From DSOI01 sp041394885 (GTDB taxonomy: Bacteria > Acidobacteriota > Terriglobia > Bryobacterales > Bryobacteraceae), in NCBI GenBank assembly GCA_041394885.1, contig JAWKHI010000006.1, forward strand, positions 1-64,000: a stretch of 64,000 nt of DNA, given 5' to 3'. Position 1 is the first letter of the stretch; each line of letters starts with the position of its first letter. Below, piece after piece: positions 1 through 9,800 of the stretch. Under the pieces are notes generated by a model. It made no database searches. It had not been told where the DNA came from and saw only the letters and a program-made list of their open reading frames with translations. The translations under genes were made by a program, and so were the position numbers.

Positions 1-183
1 GGCGCTGAATCCGAGTTTCTTCAAGAGGGGCGCCACAAAGGTGCGGTGGCTCTTGACGGCGTCGTCAAAGGTGAGGACCACCAGCTTCTTGCCCATCTGC
101 CTTTCCTGGGCCAGGACGGGGGCGGCGGCGGAAGCGCCAAGAAAGGTACGTCTGGTTACCGGCATAGCGGGTGCGGACACCAT
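1..183 (-). CDS. Polysaccharide deacetylase family protein (N-terminal part)
   Basis: Only the first 61 codons lie in the window; the gene runs off the left edge. The N-terminus carries a twin-arginine-like segment (RRTFLGASAAA) ending in an Ala-x-Ala-like cleavage region, so the product is probably exported. It is followed by LTFDDAVKSH, which matches the first metal-binding motif (TFDD) of NodB-type carbohydrate esterases that remove N- or O-acetyl groups from cell-wall or surface polysaccharides. The ATG at 183 was chosen; an in-frame ATG at 165 is an alternative and leaves the signal intact. It diverges from the molybdenum hydroxylase genes, with a shared 44 bp upstream region. The catalytic histidines lie outside the window, so activity cannot be judged. 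Confidence 0.75.
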   Translation of the reverse strand, partial: MVSAPAMPVTRRTFLGASAAAPVLAQERQMGKKLVVLTFDDAVKSHRTFVAPLLKKLGFSA

Positions 184-223
184 TATCGCGCCATTGCCAG
201 GCCGGGGCCGTTTCGCGCGGGGC

Positions 224-229
224 TATAAT
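224..229 (+). promoter_or_regulatory. Possible -10 box upstream of the hydroxylase operon
   Basis: A perfect TATAAT lies within or immediately before the start of the iron-sulphur subunit gene. No good -35 box sits 17 bp upstream. If it is used, transcription would begin close to the in-frame ATG at 240 and the message would be nearly leaderless. Confidence 0.3.
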
Positions 230-692
230 GACGGACGGTATGATTGAACTCACAATCAACGGGCAAGCGCGGAAATTCGACGGCGACGGCGACATGCCAC
301 TGCTGTGGTACCTGCGCGATGAACTCGACCTGACGGGGGCGAAGTTCGGATGCGGAATGGGCTTGTGCGGCGCGTGCACAGTCCACCAGAATGGTGAGGC
401 GATCCGCAGTTGCGTCACGCCGCTGAGGGCCGCGGCCGGGAAGCGCATCACTACCATCGAGGGGTTGAGCGCGAATGGGACGCATCCGTGCCAATTGGCC
501 TGGGAGGAGCACCAGGTTGCGCAATGCGGATATTGCCAATGCGGCCAGATCATGCAGGCCGCCGCGCTGCTGGCGAAGACGCCGAGGCCCAGCGACGCTG
601 AGATCGACAACGCGATGAACGGCAACATCTGCCGCTGCGGCACGTACACTCGAATTCGCGCCGCAATCAAGACCGCCGCGGGGGTAAAGTAG
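228..692 (+). CDS. (2Fe-2S)-binding subunit of a molybdenum hydroxylase, IorA-like
   Basis: This is a 154-residue small subunit of the xanthine dehydrogenase superfamily, closest in pattern to isoquinoline 1-oxidoreductase subunit alpha. The N-terminal half is a plant-type ferredoxin domain with the ligand cluster CGMGLCGAC plus a downstream Cys. The C-terminal half is the second 2Fe-2S four-helix domain with CGYCQCGQI and NGNICRCGTY. It passes electrons from the molybdenum site on the large subunit to an external acceptor. It ends 2 bp before the large-subunit gene, so the two are one operon. Start is uncertain: ATG 228 is used, while ATG 240 also gives a typical family N-terminus. There is no signal peptide; it would be exported bound to its Tat-carrying partner, as is usual for this family. 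Confidence 0.88.
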   Translation: MTDGMIELTINGQARKFDGDGDMPLLWYLRDELDLTGAKFGCGMGLCGACTVHQNGEAIRSCVTPLRAAAGKRITTIEGLSANGTHPCQLAWEEHQVAQCGYCQCGQIMQAAALLAKTPRPSDAEIDNAMNGNICRCGTYTRIRAAIKTAAGVK

Positions 693-694
693 CC

Positions 695-3088
695 ATGAAG
701 AACGTATACGGCGTCAGTTTCCCCGCCCCGGAAAACCGGGAGCCGGATGCGATCCTTCCGCTGACCGCGGCGCTGGGGGCTCCAGCGGCGGTTTCCGTGA
801 TCGCAGCCCTGACACGCAAGGCCTATGAGCAGCATCCGGGGGCGTTGGCGGAAGTGGAAGTGCTGCCGGTGGACCGGCGTGGATTTCTCGGCGCGGTGTT
901 TTCGGCCGGCGCATGGGTCTTGGGCGCGCACGTCGCGAGCGGAGAGGCCAAAGCGGACGCGGCCTGGCAACCGAGCGTGTATCTGGGGCTGGAGCCAAAT
1001 GGCCAGGTTGTGATCACGGCACATCGGTCTGAGATGGGTACGGGGAGCCGCACGTCGCTGCCGCTGGTGGTAGCCGAGGAACTGGACGTGGACTGGAAGA
1101 CGGTGCGTGTGGAGCAAGCACTGGGCGACACCAAATACGGGTCCCAAAACACCGACGGATCGTGCTCGGTTCGAGACTTCGTGCAGGCGATGCACCAGGC
1201 GGGCGCGACGGCGCGGCTGATGCTGGAACGCGCGGCGGCACAGAAGTGGGGCGTACCGGCGAGCGAAGTATCGATGAAGATGGGCGTGGCGACGCACGCG
1301 GGTTCCAATCGTTCCGCGAAGATCGGCGAGTTGGTTTCGATCGCCGCCAAGCTTCCGGTTCCCGACAAAGCGGACCTGCGTTTCAAGAAGCCGGAAGATT
1401 ACCGCTATATCGGCAAGCCGGTCCCGATGATAGACCAGCACGCGATCGTGAGCGGAACGGCGACGTTCGGGATGGACGCCAAACGGCCCGGCATGCTGTA
1501 CGCGGTGGTGGAGAGACCGCCGGTGTACGACTCGAAAGTGAAGAAATTCGATGACGCAGCAGCGCTCAAAGTGAAGGGCGTCCTCAAGACGGTGGAACTT
1601 CCGCCGTTCAAGCAGCCGCACTTGTTTCAGCAATTGGGCGGAGTGGCCGTGTTGGCGAATTCGACCTACGCGGCGCTGCAAGGCCGGAAGAAGCTGAAAG
1701 TGGACTGGGAGACCAACCCGGCGCATGCCGGCTTCAACTCCAACAACTACAAACAGGAGCTATTCTCGAGCGTTCATCAGCCGGGCAAGGTGGTTCGCAA
1801 CCGCGGCGACTTCGACGCCGCCTTTGCCGGAGCGGCGAAGAAGCTCGAGGCCGACTATTACGTTCCGATGCTGTCGCACGCACCGATGGAGCCTCCGGTG
1901 GCGGTGGCGGAGTGGCGCAACGGCAAGGTGGAAGCCTGGTGCCCGACGCAGAACCCACAAGCAGTGCAGGAAGCGGTGTCGGCCGCAATGGGCATCGCCA
2001 AGGAAGACGTCATCTGCCATGTAACGCTGTTGGGAGGCGGATTCGGGCGCAAGTCAAAACCGGACTATGTGGTGGAGGCCGCGCTGCTGTCGAAGGCGTC
2101 CGGCAAGCCGGTAAAGGTGGTCTGGACGCGGGAAGACGACATCCGTTTCGACTACTTCCACTCGGTGGCGGCCATGCACATGAAGGGCGGACTGGACGCG
2201 GCGGGCAAGCTCGAATCATGGCTGTTCCGGAGCGCATTTCCTCCGATCGCTTCCACATTCGCGGCGGGCGAGCAATACGGGGCCGAGTTCGAAGCGGGTA
2301 TGACGTTGAATGAAATCCTTTTCGACGTTCCCAACATCCGCGCCGAGAATTGTCCCGCGAAAAACCACGTCCGGCAAGGATGGATGCGGGCGGTGTGCCA
2401 TCTGTTCCACGCCTTCGCGCTTCACAGCTTCGTGGACGAACTGGCGGCGCTGAACCAGACCAACTATGTCGACTACTTCCTGAAGACCATCGGCCCGGAT
2501 CGCCATGTGGACCTGACTGCGGACGGCACCAAGGCGTGGAACAACGGACAATCGACGGAAACGTTCCCACTCGACACGGGACGCCTGCGCCGGGTTCTCG
2601 AGATGTGCGCGGAAAGGTCCGGATACGGGAAGTTCAGGAACACAAAGAACCGCGCCATCGGCATCGCCGCGCATCGCAGCTTCCTGAGCTATGTGGCCAG
2701 CGCGGTGGAGATCGCAATCGACGGCCAAGGGAACCTGACGATTCCCAACGTGTGGACGGTAGCGGACGCGGGGCAGATCGTCATGCCGGATCGAGTGCGC
2801 TCGCAGTTTGAAGGAGCGGCGGTGTTCGGAGTGTCGCTCGCGATGATGGGCGAGATCACCGCCGATGCCGGGCGCATTACCCAATCGAATTTCCACAACT
2901 ATCCGGTGGCACGGCTGAAGGAAGCCCCGGCGAAGATCGATGTCACGATCGTGGACTCGAAAGCGCCGCACGCGGGCGTCGGGGAGCCGGGCGCTCCGGT
3001 CATCGCCCCGGCGATCACGGCGGCTATTTTTGCTGCGACGGGTAAGCGGATCCGGGAGTTGCCGATCAAGCGGACGAAGCTGGTCTAG
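695..3088 (+). CDS. Xanthine dehydrogenase family molybdopterin-binding subunit, IorB-like
   Basis: This 797-residue large subunit binds molybdopterin cytosine dinucleotide and hydroxylates an N-heterocycle or aldehyde; the substrate cannot be read from sequence. Visible hallmarks are LLGGGFGRKSKPDYV in the centre (cofactor loop) and VGEPGAPVIAPA near the C-terminus, which contains the catalytic Glu of this superfamily. A twin-arginine signal (DRRGFLGAVFSAGAWVLGA) occurs at about residues 60-78, preceded by a 60-residue extension; normally the RR motif is at the very N-terminus. An internal GTG at 854 would give a conventional Tat start, but coupling to the upstream stop (2 bp) favours 695. 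Its stop codon overlaps the stop of the convergent tctA gene. Confidence 0.88.
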   Translation: MKNVYGVSFPAPENREPDAILPLTAALGAPAAVSVIAALTRKAYEQHPGALAEVEVLPVDRRGFLGAVFSAGAWVLGAHVASGEAKADAAWQPSVYLGLEPNGQVVITAHRSEMGTGSRTSLPLVVAEELDVDWKTVRVEQALGDTKYGSQNTDGSCSVRDFVQAMHQAGATARLMLERAAAQKWGVPASEVSMKMGVATHAGSNRSAKIGELVSIAAKLPVPDKADLRFKKPEDYRYIGKPVPMIDQHAIVSGTATFGMDAKRPGMLYAVVERPPVYDSKVKKFDDAAALKVKGVLKTVELPPFKQPHLFQQLGGVAVLANSTYAALQGRKKLKVDWETNPAHAGFNSNNYKQELFSSVHQPGKVVRNRGDFDAAFAGAAKKLEADYYVPMLSHAPMEPPVAVAEWRNGKVEAWCPTQNPQAVQEAVSAAMGIAKEDVICHVTLLGGGFGRKSKPDYVVEAALLSKASGKPVKVVWTREDDIRFDYFHSVAAMHMKGGLDAAGKLESWLFRSAFPPIASTFAAGEQYGAEFEAGMTLNEILFDVPNIRAENCPAKNHVRQGWMRAVCHLFHAFALHSFVDELAALNQTNYVDYFLKTIGPDRHVDLTADGTKAWNNGQSTETFPLDTGRLRRVLEMCAERSGYGKFRNTKNRAIGIAAHRSFLSYVASAVEIAIDGQGNLTIPNVWTVADAGQIVMPDRVRSQFEGAAVFGVSLAMMGEITADAGRITQSNFHNYPVARLKEAPAKIDVTIVDSKAPHAGVGEPGAPVIAPAITAAIFAATGKRIRELPIKRTKLV

Positions 3089-4560
3089 CGCCGGGCGCGT
3101 GCGCGCCACAATGGTCCGAGGATCGAGACGACGCTGGCGACGAGAAAGAATAGCGCGATCGGCTTGGTGAGCAGCGAAGTCCATTCGCCGCGGCTGAGGA
3201 TGAGCGCACGGCGAAGGTTGGATTCCATCATGGGCCCGAGGATGAGGCCTAACACGAGCGGACCCATCGGAACACCGAGCCTCCGGAAACCAGCCCCGGC
3301 GAGTCCGGCGGCGAACATCACCCACACGTCGACCACGGAATTGTTTAGTGCGTAGGAGCCGACCACCCCGAGCAGCACCACGCCTGCCCATAGGAGCCGG
3401 TCCGGCACTTGGGTGATGCGGGCGAGCACGCGCGCGCCAGCGAGGCCAATCACGGCGGTAAGGATGGCGGCGCCCAGCATGAGAAAGATGATGGTGAACA
3501 CCAGGGGGCGGTGATCGCGAAACAGGAGCGGACCGGGCTGCAAGCCGTGAATGAGCAGAGCTCCTATCAGGATGGCGGAGGGAGCGTCACCGGGAATACC
3601 GAGGGTGAGCATGGAAGTCATGGCCCCGCCGATGGCGGCGTTGGAGGAACTGGCGGCGGCAGCGAGTCCTTCGAGGGCGCCGTGACCGAATTCGGCTTTG
3701 TTTTTCGAGGCACGGCGGCTTTGCTCCCAGGAGATTACCGATGCGATGTCGCCACCGGCGGCCGGCACCGCGCCCACCAGAGTCCCGATACCGGCGCCAG
3801 CGAGCCCGTGCGGCGCCATGCGTTTCCATTCCGTGAGCGTGGGCCAGATGCGTCCGAGGGCGCCGCCGAGTTTGGGCTTTTCCTGCTGGCGGGCGGTCAA
3901 CTGCGACAACACCTCGCCCAGACCGAACAAACCGATCATGACGGGGACGAAGGCGATGCCGTCGAGCAGTTCACTGCGTCCGAACACGTATCGTGGAAAC
4001 GCGGTCATCGGATCGAGCCCGATGGTGGCCAGTGCGAGGCCGAGCATGCCGGCGAGCATTCCTTTCACCACTTGCCCGCCGCTAACGCCGGCCATCAGGC
4101 TGATACCGAACAGGGCGAGCCCGGCGTATTCGGCTGGGCCAAAGCGGAGGCCAAAGGCGGCAATCGGGAACGCCGCCACGGCGAGGAAGAGAATGCTGAC
4201 GCACTGCCCGGCCAGGGATCCGAGGGTGTTGACGCCGAGCGCCAGGCCGGCGCGTCCGCCGCGGGTGAGCGGGTAGCCGTCCCACGTGGCGGCGATGGAG
4301 GCGGGCGTGCCGGGAATGTTGAGCAGCACGGCGGGAATGCCGCCGGAAGGAATCGCGCCGCAATAGATACCGAGCAACATGCCGAGGCCCTTTTCAGCAG
4401 AGATCCAGAACGTGAGCGGCGTGAGGACGGCGACTCCCATGGTGGCGGTGAGCCCGGGCAGCGCACCGAAGATAGCGCCAAGAATGACACCAGCCAGCAG
4501 GAACAGCAAGACGTCCCACTGCAGAACGGCGCCGAGGCCTTGCAGGATGTCGCCGGTCAT
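3085..4560 (-). CDS. tctA: Tripartite tricarboxylate transporter permease TctA
   Basis: This 491-residue protein of about 12 hydrophobic segments is the large membrane subunit of a TTT-type secondary transporter. It imports carboxylates using a periplasmic binding protein. Family signatures are GALPGLTATMGVAVLTPLTF near the N-terminus and GGIPAVLLNIPGTPASI in the middle. The ATG at 4560 overlaps the stop of tctB by four bases (ATGA). The reading frame stays open upstream of this ATG only because the out-of-frame tctB sequence has no stops, so a longer start at 4974 is not credible. The last gene of the operon, it converges on iorB, and the two stops share the palindrome CTAG. Confidence 0.93.
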   Translation of the reverse strand: MTGDILQGLGAVLQWDVLLFLLAGVILGAIFGALPGLTATMGVAVLTPLTFWISAEKGLGMLLGIYCGAIPSGGIPAVLLNIPGTPASIAATWDGYPLTRGGRAGLALGVNTLGSLAGQCVSILFLAVAAFPIAAFGLRFGPAEYAGLALFGISLMAGVSGGQVVKGMLAGMLGLALATIGLDPMTAFPRYVFGRSELLDGIAFVPVMIGLFGLGEVLSQLTARQQEKPKLGGALGRIWPTLTEWKRMAPHGLAGAGIGTLVGAVPAAGGDIASVISWEQSRRASKNKAEFGHGALEGLAAAASSSNAAIGGAMTSMLTLGIPGDAPSAILIGALLIHGLQPGPLLFRDHRPLVFTIIFLMLGAAILTAVIGLAGARVLARITQVPDRLLWAGVVLLGVVGSYALNNSVVDVWVMFAAGLAGAGFRRLGVPMGPLVLGLILGPMMESNLRRALILSRGEWTSLLTKPIALFFLVASVVSILGPLWRARARR

Positions 4561-4974
4561 TGGAGCGTCACCCGCAATCCGTATTGAAAGGCCGCGACGA
4601 CCCCGGCGGTCATGATCGCGGCATAGACGAGGGAGCGCTTCCAGGTTTCCCCGAACAGCATCAGCAGCAGGGCGAGGAAGAGGAGGGTGCGGGGGGCGAA
4701 TCCTCCGAAACCCCACAGGGCAAGATACACGGCCAGCAGAGCGATCGACGGCAAGGCGTCTGGGACGTTCGACGCTGCCGCCCGGTGACGCGGCGGGCGG
4801 CGCGGCCGGGTGCGAACAACAGCAACGCCAGCGGCCATCGCCCCGGCGATGGCGAGGGGGAAAGAACGCGGGCCCAGGAAGCGGACCGACGCCCGGGGGG
4901 AAATCAGCCGCGCCCACGACGAGGGACGCGGCGATGACCAGGAACAAGATGCCGGTGAGGCGATCGGCGTTCAT
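4557..4974 (-). pseudogene. tctB: tctB small permease subunit, interrupted by a +1 frameshift
   Basis: The first 39 codons encode a typical TctB start (MNADRLTGILFLVIAASLVV, then GPAFFP). The frame then changes, and the remainder reads LAIAGAMAAGVAVV through to GLRVTLQ followed by a stop, giving about four hydrophobic segments in 138 residues. One surplus base in a run of five C on the coding strand (4856-4860) explains the shift exactly: the span is 418 bp, one more than a multiple of three. Both ends make the expected ATGA overlaps with tctC and tctA. A homopolymer sequencing error is the simplest explanation; a real null allele is possible. TctB is a structural membrane subunit of the carboxylate transporter. 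Confidence 0.8.
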
Positions 4975-5933
4975 GGCTTTTCCCCTGGCTCGCCTCTGAG
5001 CAGGGACGGTAGAGTTCCGTCGTAGAAGGCGGCTTCCTTGCGCGCGAAGGCGTCGAACGCGCCTGCTTCCAGCAGTGCTGGCTCGAGACCACGCTCGCGG
5101 CAGACTTGCTGAAACGCGTCACTGGCGAAAGCGCTGGCGACGGCTTTGGTGAGCTTGGCTCGAACTGCAGGATCGAGCCCGCGGGGCGCATAGAAGCCGC
5201 TCCAGGCGTCCGCGCCGAAGTCGTATCCCTGTTCGGCGGAGGCGGCTGCTTCCGGCATCACCGGCGAGCGTTGTTTGCCGAAGACGGCGAGCACGCGCAC
5301 GCGGCCGGCCTTGACTTGCGGAATAAGTTCACCGGCGGCGGCAACGGCCGCGTCGATGTGGCCACCGAGCAGAGCGGTGATCGACCCGGAGGAGCCGGAG
5401 AAGGGACAGTGGATCAATGGAGCACGGGCGTTGCGTTCGAGCAGCAAAGCGTTGATGTGCCAGATGGAGCCGGTGCCGGAGTTGCCCACGACGTAGTAGC
5501 CGGGCTTGGCGCGGGTGGCTTCGACGAAGTCCGCGAGGGTGCGCCAGGGAGAATCAGGAAGGACGGCGATGGCGGGCTGCGCTTTTGAGACCAGCGCGAG
5601 GAGGTCGGTGTCTTCCGGGCCTACGTTGGCAAAGCCGAGTGAGCGCACCATAGTGAGTTCGACGGCGGCATGGCCGATGGTGTAACCGTCGGGAGCCTGC
5701 CGGGCCACGTAAGAAAATGCGAGAGCACCCGCGGCGCCGGGCTTGTTCTCGCACACGACGGGCACACCGAGTTCCTTCTCCATGATGCTGGCGGCGATGC
5801 GGGAAACCGTGTCGGAGAGTCCGCCGGGGGCAGCCTGCACGATGAGGCGAATCTCACGTGAGGGATAGGGTCCGGTGTCGTGCGAACAACCGGCCAACGA
5901 GAGCACGGCAGCGAGGGCGTGGCGGCGGGTCAA
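4971..5933 (-). CDS. tctC: Tripartite tricarboxylate transporter substrate-binding lipoprotein TctC (Bug family)
   Basis: This is a 320-residue periplasmic binding protein. The N-terminus has a short hydrophobic stretch ending in the lipobox LAGC, so it is likely a lipoprotein. IRLIVQAAPGGLSDTVSRI and NKPGAAGALAFSYVA are the characteristic ligand-loop segments of Bug proteins, which bind carboxylates and related acids. The chosen start is TTG at 5933, which overlaps the upstream hydrolase stop by four bases (TTGA) and has AGGAG just upstream. The stop overlaps tctB by ATGA. The specific ligand is unknown; co-transcription with a hydrolase suggests that the imported compound or its precursor is an ester or amide, which is inference. 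Confidence 0.88.
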   Translation of the reverse strand: MTRRHALAAVLSLAGCSHDTGPYPSREIRLIVQAAPGGLSDTVSRIAASIMEKELGVPVVCENKPGAAGALAFSYVARQAPDGYTIGHAAVELTMVRSLGFANVGPEDTDLLALVSKAQPAIAVLPDSPWRTLADFVEATRAKPGYYVVGNSGTGSIWHINALLLERNARAPLIHCPFSGSSGSITALLGGHIDAAVAAAGELIPQVKAGRVRVLAVFGKQRSPVMPEAAASAEQGYDFGADAWSGFYAPRGLDPAVRAKLTKAVASAFASDAFQQVCRERGLEPALLEAGAFDAFARKEAAFYDGTLPSLLRGEPGEKP

Positions 5934-6796
5934 GCTCCTATTATCGTCTCATCGGGCGAGCTACGCCGCGCGAGGAATGAGAGCACGGCTGCGTTGAAAG
6001 CCGGCGCATTGTCCTCATGCATGATGTGGGCCGCGGCGGGAATCTCCGCGCGGTCCGCGACGGGTAGAAGCTCCTCCAAGCGTTGGATGAGCGGGCGGAA
6101 AAGAGGAGAGCTGTTCTGCGCCGTCAGGAGCAAGGTGGGAGCGCTGACGCGCCTGATGCTGGCCGGCTCGAGCGGGGGAAATCCGGACCCGAGGAGTTCC
6201 TCGGCAGAGAAGTTGGCTCGCGCCTGCTCGAGACGGGCGTCCGACAGACGCTCGAATGCACCCGGCCCCAAAGTGGCTGCGGCAAAGACACGAATTGCCT
6301 CATCGATGTGGCCGCGCCTGGCAGCGGCCTTGGCGGGACCGGCGGCTGTGGCTCCGAAACGGATGATCTCGATCGCGGTGCGCGGCCTCGTGACCAATAG
6401 TTTCAGAATTTCGAATGGCTTCGGCGAGTTACTGACAAACAGCGTGATGGCGGGCGGTTCGGCGAGTACGAGCGTCCGAACCAAGTGGGGCGCCTGGATG
6501 GCGAGCAGGAGAGCCACGAGCGCGCCGTACGAGTGGCCGACAATGTGGGCTGGAGCAGTATCGAGCGAGTGCAGGAGGGCCTTAAGGTCACTGACGTGAT
6601 CGTCCATGGCATAGTCCTGCCCTGGATCGATCGGCTGGTGCGGCCAGTGGTACCGCCGGCTGTAAGTAATCGCGCGGAAGTGTTTCGCGAACTCGTCGAG
6701 TTGGAGATGCCAGGTCCTCGAGTCACTGGCGGAGCCATGCACGAACACGACCGGTTCGCCCGAGCCGCGCTCGCGGTATTCGAGCCTGCGCGTCAC
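5930..6796 (-). CDS. Alpha/beta hydrolase
   Basis: A 288-residue alpha/beta-hydrolase fold protein without a signal peptide. Visible features are the oxyanion-hole segment VVFVHGSASDSRTWHLQ, the nucleophile elbow GHSYG at about residues 98-102, and a C-terminal histidine region (PAAAHIMHEDN). The sequence gives no clue to substrate; the family includes esterases, haloperoxidase-like enzymes and C-C bond hydrolases. It is the first gene of the tct operon and overlaps tctC by four bases, so its job is probably linked to the transported carboxylate. Confidence 0.82.
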   Translation of the reverse strand: MTRRLEYRERGSGEPVVFVHGSASDSRTWHLQLDEFAKHFRAITYSRRYHWPHQPIDPGQDYAMDDHVSDLKALLHSLDTAPAHIVGHSYGALVALLLAIQAPHLVRTLVLAEPPAITLFVSNSPKPFEILKLLVTRPRTAIEIIRFGATAAGPAKAAARRGHIDEAIRVFAAATLGPGAFERLSDARLEQARANFSAEELLGSGFPPLEPASIRRVSAPTLLLTAQNSSPLFRPLIQRLEELLPVADRAEIPAAAHIMHEDNAPAFNAAVLSFLARRSSPDETIIGA

Positions 6797-6819
6797 TTAG
6801 GCAGCATAGCGAAGCACCG

Positions 6820-9800
6820 CTATTGAATGTTGACGGTGCGGATGTCCACCGATCCGGGAAGCAGAAAGATCCGGTCCACGCCGGGCGCGTTGGCGGTGCG
6901 GAGATGTTGCCGACGCGGATGGCGCTGAGTCCGAGCACGCCGATGGAGCCTTCAGTCCAAATCGCCATTGGCGGGGGAGATCGGAGAGGGCGGAGGGGGG
7001 CACGGCGAACGTGCCGTTTGCGCCGGGCGCGAGGCAATAGAACAGCGCCGAGGCCTTGGTTTGCTGATCGCTACCCCCACCGGCGATGAGTATGACCTGG
7101 TCAGCGGCGCCTCCGCTCCAGGTTAGGACCAACTCGCGGAGCGATCGATGACGGCGGTCTGGTCGCGATTGGTCCAACTCACACCAGCGGGCACGTCGAT
7201 CGCGGCGTTGAAGGCACCCACGTCCTTGCCGCCAGAGCCGCTCAATGAAAACCGTCCTGGATTGAGGACGAGCGGCATCGACGGAAGACCGGGAATCGGG
7301 ATCGACGCACCGAGTAGGGCTCCGTATGGGCCGGTGGTCGAATCGGGCAATCAACTGCTTCAGCGCGATGGCGCCGTTGGGTTTGAGCGTGAGTTCGCTC
7401 CCCGGCGTCAAGCTGACGGCCCGTATTTCTGGTATTGATTCCGGGCACGACACCGGCAAGCAAGGGACTGAGGTCCTGATTCGCCGTCAGGCTCTGACAT
7501 GAGCCGAGCGGGGGCAGCGACGTCAGGTTGCTGAAGCCAAGATCGCCACCGGTGGAGGTTTCGAAAAACATGGCGAAGCCGGCGTCCAGTTGGATCGATT
7601 GAGGCGCCTGTCCGGGCTGGATGGGAGCAAGCGCATTCGCGCGGAACAGAGTAACGAGCCCCGTCTTGCCGCCGCTTTGGGTGACGGTGGACGCGGGATT
7701 CATTGGGTCCGAACAAGGGCCGCCATCGGCGCTGATGGCCATGGTGGCCACATTGCTCCAGGGCGCACCGGCACCACCGGAGCGGACTTGCACCGGCACG
7801 TTGCAACCGAGCGGAGCATCCCGGGAAACGCGGACGATCACCTGATCGAGAGCGGAACAGCAGGAAGAGCGGCCGTAGTAAAGCTTTTCCTGATCCTTGC
7901 CGCCGATGCGAACGTCGAACTGGAAGGGCAGATTTCCGACGGGAGGCGCGATGTTATCCGGTGCGTTGATCGGACCGCCGCCGTTGCCCCAAATGGTTAC
8001 CACCTGATCGCGAGTGGCGGTGATCGATCGGTGTTGAGCGGCTGCGCGGTCTGGTTGACGAAGTTGGTTATGATTCCGGGTCCGCAGTCCAGCCGAAGTC
8101 GTGAAGATGTTGAAGTTGTTCACGACGATCCGGATGCGGACCGGGGGACTCTCGACGCCGTTGTAGATGACCACGAGGTCGACGTTGCCGATGGGCGAAT
8201 TGGAGGGAATGATTCCGTTGATCTGCGTCCGCGAACTGAACACGATGTACGTGGCGACGACGGTTTGACCTTGCCGCAATTCGACGCGAGTCCCGCCCAG
8301 ATCATTGGGCAGAGGAAAAGCGCTAACCTGCATGGGATCGGCGGGGCCGATATCGACGCCGAAGACGGTGTAGAAGGAGCCTAGGGCGACCGCGCCGCCG
8401 GGAAGCGACGGCGGCGTACCGCTGCCAGCCGGGGTTACGCCATTTTCCGGCACCTGGGGTGAGCCGCTGGTGCCGGCTCCGGTCTGGGTGACCGTGAAGG
8501 TGCGTCCCGCGATGAGGATGGCACCGGTGCGGGAGCCGGGGTCCGGATTACGGCCGACGCTGTAACGGACGGCTCCGCTGCCCAAGCCGCCCCCGCCCGC
8601 GGTGAGCGCGATCCAACTCGTCTGGCTCTTGGCCGTCCATGCGCAATCGGTGCTGCTCGCGGTAACGGCAACCGAACCGATACGTCCGCTACCGGGCACC
8701 GTCGCGCTATTGGGTGAGATCGAATAGGTGCAAGAGGCGGTTCCGGCGGCTTGAGTGACGACGTGTGTGCGCCCAGCGATGGTGATCGTTCCGCGGCGGG
8801 CGGAGGGACCGGTGTTGGCGGCGACACGGTAGCTGACGGCTCCGCTGCCGAGTCCGGATTGTCCCGCCTCAAGGGTGACCCAAGAGTCGTTGCTGATCGA
8901 ACCCCATCGGCATTCGGGGCGGGTGGTGATCAGGACGGGTGGATTGTTGGTGGATCCGGCCGGGGCGCTCCCGCCGGCTGTGCCTCCGGCGGGACCGAAG
9001 GAATACTCGAGCGGCCGCACGAAATAGTCGCAGCCGGGATCGACGGTGCTCCCGCCGTTGCCGGGAGGTGTGGTTCCGCCACCGGACCCATCGCCGCCGC
9101 CCGGCGGAGTGGTTCCGCCGCCACCGGCGCCGGTGCAGTTGATGTCGAGCCGGAAGACGTCGTCGGGTACGCTATTGGGCGACGATGCGGTGTTACCGGC
9201 GCCGACCAAGTCGAGGGCAAGCCCAGTGCTTCCGAGCGAAATTCGGGTGGAACCGGAGACGCGAGTCCAGCTGAGCGCGCGCGTGAGATCTCCGACGGCG
9301 AACACGGTGGTTTCGGAGGAACCGTCACTCCAGCCGGTGGTGATCCGGACGTGAGTTCCGAAACCGCCGCCATGGGTGTAGAGGAAATACGAACCAGGGG
9401 TCAGGTTGATAGTGGCGCCGGGGTTCAAGAGAGGGCTGCCGGCCGATGGCTGCGAGACACCGACGATCCAGAATGAACTGGAGGCATCGGTGTCCCAGAC
9501 CCGGCTGTTCAGAACGAAGGCTCCGGACGCGTTCAGAGAACCGCCATCGAGGCGAAGCAGAGTGACGTTGCCTGGACACGTTCCACCGCCGCCGCCTCCC
9601 GCTGGAGCGGCGCAGGCGGCGACGCGGCGCATAGTTGAGCCGCGGCTTGCTCCCGCGGTGGCGGTGACCTCGACATCGGCTTCGCGCGTGGGATCGGCGG
9701 GCGTATAGGTAATTTCGCATTGGCTGACGAGGGCGCGGCCGATGGATCCAAGGATTTGAGCGAGGTCCGCCGAGGTGGCTCCGCGCGTGAAGGATCCGCC

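Noticed and set aside
4856..4860. Programmed frameshift in tctB
   Set aside because: No stimulatory structure or conserved slippery heptamer was evident, and similar indels occur in unrelated genes of the window; sequencing error is simpler.
3085..4974. A single 629-residue TctB-TctA fusion
   Set aside because: The stretch between residues 40 and 135 is Arg/Pro-rich non-membrane sequence, while the correct TctB C-terminus lies in another frame; a fusion is an artefact of the frameshift.
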